DNA of 64,000 nucleotides from positions 5,518,001 through 5,582,000 of the forward strand of contig JBITNC010000001.1 of NCBI GenBank assembly GCA_050084985.1, in the 5' to 3' direction. A program made the translations under genes and the position numbers. Source of the DNA: Nageia nagi. Its lineage: Eukaryota > Pinophyta. Within the stretch, counting starts at the first letter, position 1, and the number at the start of each line of letters is the position of its first letter. A model generated the notes under the pieces. The model was not told the DNA's origin, made no database searches, and saw only the letters and a list, made by a program, of their open reading frames with translations. Shown here piece by piece: positions 57,382 through 64,000 of the stretch.

Positions 57382-59420
57382 ATGACAACTAGAGGTTCGA
57401 AGAAGGATGTTGATATCACAAAAACTTCTTAATCATATTTTATAGCTAAAATAGATCAACTTAATGCTAACCTTCTAACTTTGTAGGAAGAATATCTTGA
57501 GAATGCCCTAGGAATAAATTAGACTGAGATGGAGGTGATCAATCACATGGACACATAGAGAGCTAACCCCAACCGTATTCTTTTATAGCAAAAGATGCCA
57601 AAGGTGATCGAAAATAGGAAGTCACTCGCTCATTCAAAAAGGGATGTCATGATTGACCAGGGTCTAGCTTATTATGTGCCCTATGAGTCATTTACTTGCC
57701 CCAAGCTATTATACTCCTTAGCACATAGAAATCACCAAAAGGGTTACCAAATAGGAATATTCGAGATCCTAGAAGAGGGAGATGTATCAGAACCAAAGTT
57801 TGAAGCAATATTGGATTACTCTTCTGATTCCATCATCTAAGTGTTTGCTATTCCAGTAGATTGGACTTTTCATGTTAAGAAACAAATTGATTTAAAAAGG
57901 AGAAGAATGACTTTTATGTCAGTCAAGATGAAATGTTGAGCTAGATTGGTGGAAGATATCAAGATAGCAAGAAGGCCAAACTTTTGCCAAGCTATCAGAT
58001 AACCCTTTTTGAAAGAAAAAAGGATAGAGAAGTGTTGTAAGCATTGGTAATTATCCTAAGAAAGAAAACCTAGATTGAAACAGATGAAGCCATGATATGT
58101 ATGGCTTATAATATTACAAAGGCTCATGTCTACTATGACTTCTCGACTTTCATTACTATTAAGATAAAGAGGTGTATGTTTAAAATTGAGAAGTTATACA
58201 TTAGACACTCCTCATATCTTTGGTGGTTCTTCAACCATAAAAATCTTGACAAAATTATAGAGGATAGGCTACTAGTTGAGCCAACGAGTTCCAATGCTTC
58301 ACCAGTACCAATCAACTTGATGATACCAATTTTGAGTAAGTTGCATGGATCCTACTATGAATTTATGGATAATTTCTATGCAATAGTAGTAAAAATTTTG
58401 ATCAAAAAACTCCCTAGCAGACTATGCAAAAGCACAATGAGGGAGCTACAAGGAGGAAACAAAATTAGTGATTAATACTTTTTAAGAAGCTACATCATGA
58501 TAATTAGGTATGGGTATTTTGAAAAACCTTTTTTATTACCCAAATATGTAACCCTCTAGTTGTACTCAATAGAAATGGGAAGGTATATTTATGCCATAGA
58601 GAGTAAATATGGGTCCAAGAGTAATTTTAAATCTATTATAGATATACCAGCTTCTACTAAAAAATTTACTCTTTTACAAATAGGATGTAAAGACAATATA
58701 GCTCAATTCATTATACAAAATTTTAAATTAGATATGGTGGAAGCTCCATAAAGGTATGACCCTTTAAGTGAAATGAACCAAGTAATAAGGTCAAGCAAAA
58801 AACATCTAACTTTTGTCCATGATAGTAGTCTTCATATAGAATATTTTGTAAATAAAACTAAATAGGAAGTAAAAATGTACCCTAATTGGGAATTCATACC
58901 TCTAAATAAGGCTTGGATGGCCCTTAAGGGAATAAAGAAGTATAGAAAGTAGGAAAATAAGAGACAAGATTTTGTCCTCAACACAAAGGTCCTCATTTGG
59001 TTAACAAATCTTGGGTGGGTTCATAATAAAATTTATTATTTTACAAAATTTAGATTTGAGTATACAATAAAAATTCACCACATAGAGAGTGAATTATTTG
59101 AAAAATTCAAATATGATAAGTATTGGGAGGTTGAGTATGCCAAACATCCTTTTCCAAGGTTGGGATAGCCCCATCCTTCTCATTTTCAAAGAAAATCTAT
59201 TGCAAGAGCAAGGCCAATATAGATAGGATAACCATCTAGCATGGTTGAGCTTCCAAATAAGGGAGAGCTAGACCCTTCAGACACTACCACCTCTTCCTAA
59301 GAGCCTTCTCCAAATAAGAAAAAGAAAATACAAACCTTTGCTCAAAAACAACAAATCTTAAAGAAAGAAGAGAATCTTGTAAAAAAGCCTTGCACCACTA
59401 TGATAAGGTCACAATTATAA
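57382..59420 (+). pseudogene. Element E extra 3' ORF (about 678 codons), unrecognised
   Basis: A long sense-strand coding region between integrase and the 3' LTR. ATG at 57382 (MTTRGSKKDVDITKTS, stop, SYFIAKIDQLNANLLTL) opens a frame that runs to about 57897. One frameshift in an A-rich run moves it to the frame that continues (EKNDFYVSQDEML, GRYQDSKKAKLLPSYQITLF) to the TAA at 59418-59420, 5 nt before the LTR. It has about 18 in-frame stops but only one frameshift, so the frame was once constrained. Recognisable stretches include GLAYYVPYESFTCPKLLYSL, HVYYDFSTFITIKIKRCM and GRYIYAIESKYGSKSNFKSI; the C-terminus is Ser/Pro- and Lys-rich. I see no signal peptide, membrane segment or cysteine pattern, so an envelope-like role is not supported. 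I know no matching family. Confidence 0.7.
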
Positions 59421-59424
59421 ATGA

Positions 59425-60112
59425 TGTCAGAAATTGCAAATTCTTAGATAGTCATGTTGTTAATACTTATTCACTATGTAATCTAACATAGTTGTAGTAT
59501 TTACATAAATAGTGTTGTTTTAATTATGTCATTCAATGCTAGCAATTATATATATTAATAAAACCCAACCACCCAAGAAGGGGGGAATTTGTATAAATAG
59601 CTAACTCTTAAAGATCAAAGGGTCAAAAATTTTAGTAGATTTGCCCAAATATATAAGATCTATTCATATATAATAATACAAATAGACAATTCTTTGCCCT
59701 CTTGCAAAAAAGTGGCTATTTATTGCTCTTGTGGATGTTATGTGTGAAATGTTTTCTTCAAATTGTGGCTATGTATTGTGATTATGAGACCCTAGATGCA
59801 AGATGGTTTGCTATTCTTAATAGTGGCTATGGATTGTTGCCTATGCTACAATGCTTGGGTTGTATATTTCTTATTTTAGTTCTTTTTATTTACTTATCTC
59901 TTTCCCATAACCCTTTATCCTTTCATTCATTTCCTATTATTTTTAACCTTGAATATAGATAAGAATCGACCTATTAATTAGAGATCAAGTAGAAAACTAA
60001 TATGAGCACATCCCCACCACCTTTTTCTCTTTTAAGGAATGTACTATTGTGGGTACTGGAGAACATGACTAGACCAAACCCTTTGAGGTTATGCTACATT
60101 GATCAATAGTAC
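59425..60112 (+). mobile_element. Element E, 3' LTR (plus strand), truncated
   Basis: It starts TGTCAGAAATTGC and matches the first 690 bp of 50107-50929. Homology stops at 60112 inside 'gatcaatagtac', so about 130 bp of its 3' end are missing. The repeats' TATA region is slightly changed (TTTACATAAATAG). There is no clear polypurine tract directly in front; the nearest purine-rich run is within the ORF at 59351-59366. Confidence 0.82.
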
Positions 60113-60499
60113 TATATGTGATTTAAATTTTAGATTTTGAATCAACACTATTTGCTCGCAATGTGACTTACACATAGCTAATTTCACCCAAATTTTTTAC
60201 TATTCAAAAATCCATAAGTGTTCCCAAAAAATAACCAACAATAATTTTGACCATTCTAATGCTACACACAAGTTTTTTATCAATTCAAAAACTTATCTAA
60301 GCCATCGTTAGTTGTTCATCACCTTCCATTTGCATTTTAGCCCTCTTGACAACTTTTGGTACTTCATGACAACTTTTGGTTCCTTTGTCATTTTTGCATC
60401 CAATAATTTTGTAAATCTTGTCAACATCATTTCTTTGACACATGCAACCATGTGAACCATATTCTTACTAATCTCATCATGTTGACAATAATGACAACA
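60113..60499. other. No gene recognised
   Basis: AT-rich sequence between the truncated LTR of element E and a family-B LTR fragment. The minus-strand frame 60308-60601 contains no conserved motif and overlaps the repeat. Confidence 0.4.
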
Positions 60500-60848
60500 C
60501 CATTGCATCAAATTCAATAATATCATGCATAATAAATATGACATGCATCTATATGATTTATGAAGGTTCCAATGGGCTATCACTAAATCAATTCTAATCA
60601 TTTTCTCACTCTTACCAATCTATTCTTGTAACCAACTCATCCTTGGTTCCTTGGGATCTTCAACTTGAATCCCACACTGATTCAAATTGTAACCTATCAT
60701 AAAAATCTTGAAGCCAGTATCAAATTGATATAGATATTGAATATAACTAATCATAATTAGTCATCTCATAACATAAATAGTCTCATTCATATTCAATTTT
60801 TTCAAAAGCATTCAAATTATAATAAGTTCAATTGGGTGGGTTGTTACA
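60500..60848 (-). mobile_element. Family-B LTR fragment, copy 2 (minus strand)
   Basis: It is the partner of 30145-30483. On the minus strand it starts TGTAACAACCCACCCAATTG at 60848. The left end was not defined. Confidence 0.6.
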
Positions 60849-62761
60849 AGAGGTCTATGAAGGAAACATTTGAGTTATTCATTTTTTGATCAAAGTTGTA
60901 GGATAGAAGTGAGACGTTGGGAGTATATGAAGCTCTTTCTATTGAGCTTGCAAAAAACTCATCCCTTGAGGTATCTTGATCAATTTTGAAATTTGAAACT
61001 TGCTTGGCATCATTCAGCTTATGTGTGTGGATGTTGAGCTTCAAGGAGGCATATTCAAATTCATATTTTATTCTTTTGGCCCATAACCCATAGGTTCAAA
61101 ATTTACTTGTTGCATTCCATCATGGTGGAACCAAAATTTTAGGTTTGAGTAATTTGAGTATTTCATATTTTTATTTTCAAGTATGAGAAATAAGGATAAA
61201 AGTATTTGGAAAAAGTAAAAAAAAAATATTTATTTTTTCACTTAGGAAAAATAAAAATTATTTTGGGGAATTCTATTTATTTATTTATTTTTACAAACAA
61301 AATAAAAGAGGAGGGATAAGGTGTTACTTTTGGATTTACATATTTTATGATGCTAATTTGGAAAGGAATACAATTGGAAAGCATATTCAACATTCAAAAA
61401 TAAAGAGTTTGATTCATTAAACTTGATTCATCTAGCATATTTGGGAGGTTCAACTAGATTGATGAGAGCTCATCCACATTTGGAAGAGTTTTTTCCAGTT
61501 CTATGGAGGCTCACATTATATTTAACCATGTTAAGGTGGTTCATCCACCCTAGAAAGGAATTTGAGCACATTTTAGGGGTAATATTGATAACTACCCTAA
61601 AATGGTTGAGCAAAAGATGGAAAAAAATGAAGAAATAATCAGGGCCACTCGTTGTTTAAGTAAGATTTCAAGAAGTTCATCACCAAAACCCCCATATGAT
61701 TATCAAAGGGAGATGTTTCAACTTGTGATCGATAGCTTTAAATAATTGGGATAAATCATAAATCCATAATTTTCTAGCAAGATTGTTCTACTTGAGATAT
61801 TCACTAGAACCAAAATAAGTAATATTATGTTAAAATTGAGCATGCATGAGTTGGTTTACATAATGTTATAACATTTCATTACTTTAGTTAGAGAGGAACA
61901 TGATATGTTGTTTTTATAGCTATGAAATAAATTATGGACTCAATCATAAATGAAAGTGAGTGCATTTACCAACCACTTGTAACAACATTATTGGATTTTT
62001 GGAAACAAGAATTGGTTACTTATCTTACTACCCATGATTTGGTTAATGGTGTGATTAGAAAGTGTGAATAAAAGCTTAATCCATTTATGGAGAAGACAAT
62101 AGCTAAAGAAGCAATAGAAGAAAGGAGCATTTTCATTTATAAGCATAATGAAGAAACAAGTTATATTCATAATAATCAATCACACAATAGATGGGGTGAA
62201 GCAAAAATTAGTGAAGAAAATATCTCATTAATATAGATGAAATTTTATAGGGATCAAACAATACTATCCAGAATTTTTGCTATGTTAATAAGAATAAATG
62301 AAGAAGGAGCATTAAGGAGTTTGATATCTTGCAACAATTCATCATGTATGGCTGCATTTGAGAAAGCAAAAGGAATGGTATTTATTGAGGTATTGGGACC
62401 TACCACTACAATCTTAGCACTTGGGATAAACCATGGTTATATGTCTTACTACTATAAAATTGGTTCATTGGGAGAAAGGACATAAATTTGATTTATGTCA
62501 TAAAATGATGCTACATCATACAACCATAGGGGATAAAAAAAGGTTCGAGTTTGGATGCATTTGGGAGTCTTAAGGAACCAAATTTTGTAGACTCAAAGTA
62601 TACTCCTTGGATAGAAGACAAAGATAAGTCAAAGTTTTTTTATTCTAGCTTTGCCTCAAAGATAACCTATGAGAAGGATGTGGAAGAGAATCATAAAGAT
62701 TCTTCTACAAAAATGGATGTTTTGAATTGCTTAAGGACAAACTATTTAGGGAGGGTGGACT
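60849..62761 (+). mobile_element. 3' internal part of another LTR element, unassigned frames
   Basis: Plus-strand frames at 61423-61638, 62237-62485 and 62551-62766 lie before a polypurine tract and LTR start. The last (NFVDSKYTPWIEDKDKSKFF ... MDVLNCLRTNYLGRVDL) ends 4 nt inside the LTR, as the last ORF of an LTR element might. I recognise no domain in any of them. The minus-strand frame 60844-61044 also has no match. Confidence 0.38.
62744..62761 (+). other. Polypurine tract
   Basis: TTTAGGGAGGGTGGACT immediately precedes the LTR start TGTAATGTTCCC at 62762. It fixes that LTR as a 3' LTR on the plus strand. Confidence 0.65.
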
Positions 62762-64000
62762 TGTAATGTTCCCATTTTTTAGGTTTTTTTCCCATTTCAC
62801 CTCTGATAAATGGGGACATTAATTTAAGAGTGATTTTATCAATATTTATATAATTTGACCTAAATAATTTAATTTCCACATAGATACTTAATAAAGATCA
62901 AATTATGGAATAAATGACCCTTTATTTATCTATCTATTTATTTTTATTTATTTTCCAAAATACCAGTTAATAATGTATTTGTGATACCAAGGTAACTATA
63001 ATTGTAAATGCAATATTAGTCTGATTAAATTAGGTGTTGCATATTTTAGCCTTGGTGATAGTAATATTGGTATTAAATGTATCTCTAGTCATTAGTGCTC
63101 CCATATTCAAGGTAGAGTATCCTCCAAAGTGATTGCATCAACTATGAGGATATTTGTAGCTCTAAGGATGAACCCAACACTTCAAGTTAGGTGTTGGTGA
63201 TCTCAATGCAAGTAAATGGTCCTCAAATATTGAAGTTGGGCATGGGAGCATCCCTAGATACCTCATTGGCTACCTAGGCACATGGATCAATGGAGTTGAT
63301 CACAAGGTGCTCCAAAATCACCCCCTCTTAGATGTTGGTTTTTCTGGGCCCTCATATATGATTACACTTATCCCAAGGATTCCCATCTTGGTCATTACAT
63401 ACATGAGCACATAGATCACATCTCTCCACTATTAGATCATCCCAATGCAAGATTAGAAGATGATCATCTACACTTATAAAATGAGAACTCATATTAATTA
63501 TGAGATATGTTGAATTTGATTATAAACCTTTTTATTTTGGATTGAGTGGAGGTTCTATATTTTCCACCTATGTGGTGATTTGCATTTGAGATATCAAAGG
63601 TAGAGAAGGATACCTTCAAACTTACTCTAGCCATATTGAGAGGAACATTGTTGGTTCTATCCTAGTTGTTACAGAGGATACCTAGTCTTGCCTCATTGCT
63701 TTTGGGATTAGTGAGGCCTAAAGCCATCCAAAGTAACCCTATAGGAGAAGTCATGGTACAAACCCCATAGGTTGATAAAAAATATTGTAATTTCTTTACT
63801 CTTACTATATTCAATACAATTACATTTTATTATCAAAATATTGTTGTCTATTTCTTTATGCTTGGACATTGGTATTGTAAGCATTTTTGTGTTGTCAAAT
63901 TGCTATTTTTCATTTTGGGTTGCAATGTTGGGTTTGGAGTGCATTTTCCATTGTTTGATTCCAATTTTGGCTCTCCAACTAGTACATTGGGCTTCTAGAG
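62762..64000 (+). mobile_element. LTR start, plus strand, running towards the window end
   Basis: It begins TGTAATGTTCCCATTTTTTAGG after a polypurine tract. Its start resembles element P's LTR (TGTGATGTTCCC). No terminal CA or second copy could be fixed in the remaining 1.2 kb, so how much of this belongs to the LTR is unknown. No gene motif was seen here. Confidence 0.5.

Noticed and set aside
57382-59420. Interpretation of the 3' ORF as an envelope gene
   Set aside because: Position alone suggested it. No signal peptide, membrane anchor, cysteine pattern or cleavage site is visible.

Overview
This is nuclear DNA from a seed plant. It is AT-rich and filled with old, nested, heavily mutated LTR retrotransposons and LINE pieces, plus the 5' part of one host gene. 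Two Tat-like Ty3/Gypsy elements, many in-frame stops in otherwise aligned frames, and a host gene whose third intron runs into transposon DNA fit a large gymnosperm (conifer-type) genome. That assignment is inference. Nothing bacterial, viral or organellar was seen.

Layout. 1-6.5 kb: a Gypsy gag remnant and two LINE pieces (ORF1 with zinc knuckle; reverse transcriptase), all minus strand, then a short Copia-type LTR with its primer-binding site. 6.7-13.5 kb: a minus-strand LTR family ('family A') present as two LTR copies with polypurine tracts and a long interior without recognisable genes, but with 52-bp, 45-bp and 109-bp tandem repeats. 15.5-30.1 kb: two nested minus-strand elements. The outer one ('M', LTRs 15511-16777 and 28955-30062) keeps only gag and protease. 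It is interrupted by a complete Gypsy element ('N', LTRs 17460-18075 and 25717-26335) with order gag-protease-RT-RNaseH-second RNaseH-integrase. 30.1-41.8 kb: fragments of at least five LTR elements, including a family-A LTR, a plus-strand LTR at 35714-36388 and a Gypsy protease at 36893-37460.

Host gene. Exons 1-3 of an aldo-keto reductase lie at 42189-44684 on the plus strand with canonical splice sites. They carry the catalytic Asp, Tyr and Lys. The exon with the catalytic His was not found up to 64000, so the gene is either truncated or has an intron longer than 19 kb. The start of intron 3 contains a three-copy segmental duplication of about 1-1.2 kb.

50.1-60.1 kb: a plus-strand Gypsy element ('E') with order gag-protease-RNaseH-RT-RNaseH-integrase, followed by an extra sense-strand ORF of about 678 codons that I do not recognise. 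The second RNaseH lies before RT in E and after it in N, so both arrangements occur in one window. 60.1-64 kb: fragments of other elements, ending in a new LTR start at 62762.

None of the transposon genes is intact. Stops greatly outnumber frameshifts, as expected for old, silenced copies.
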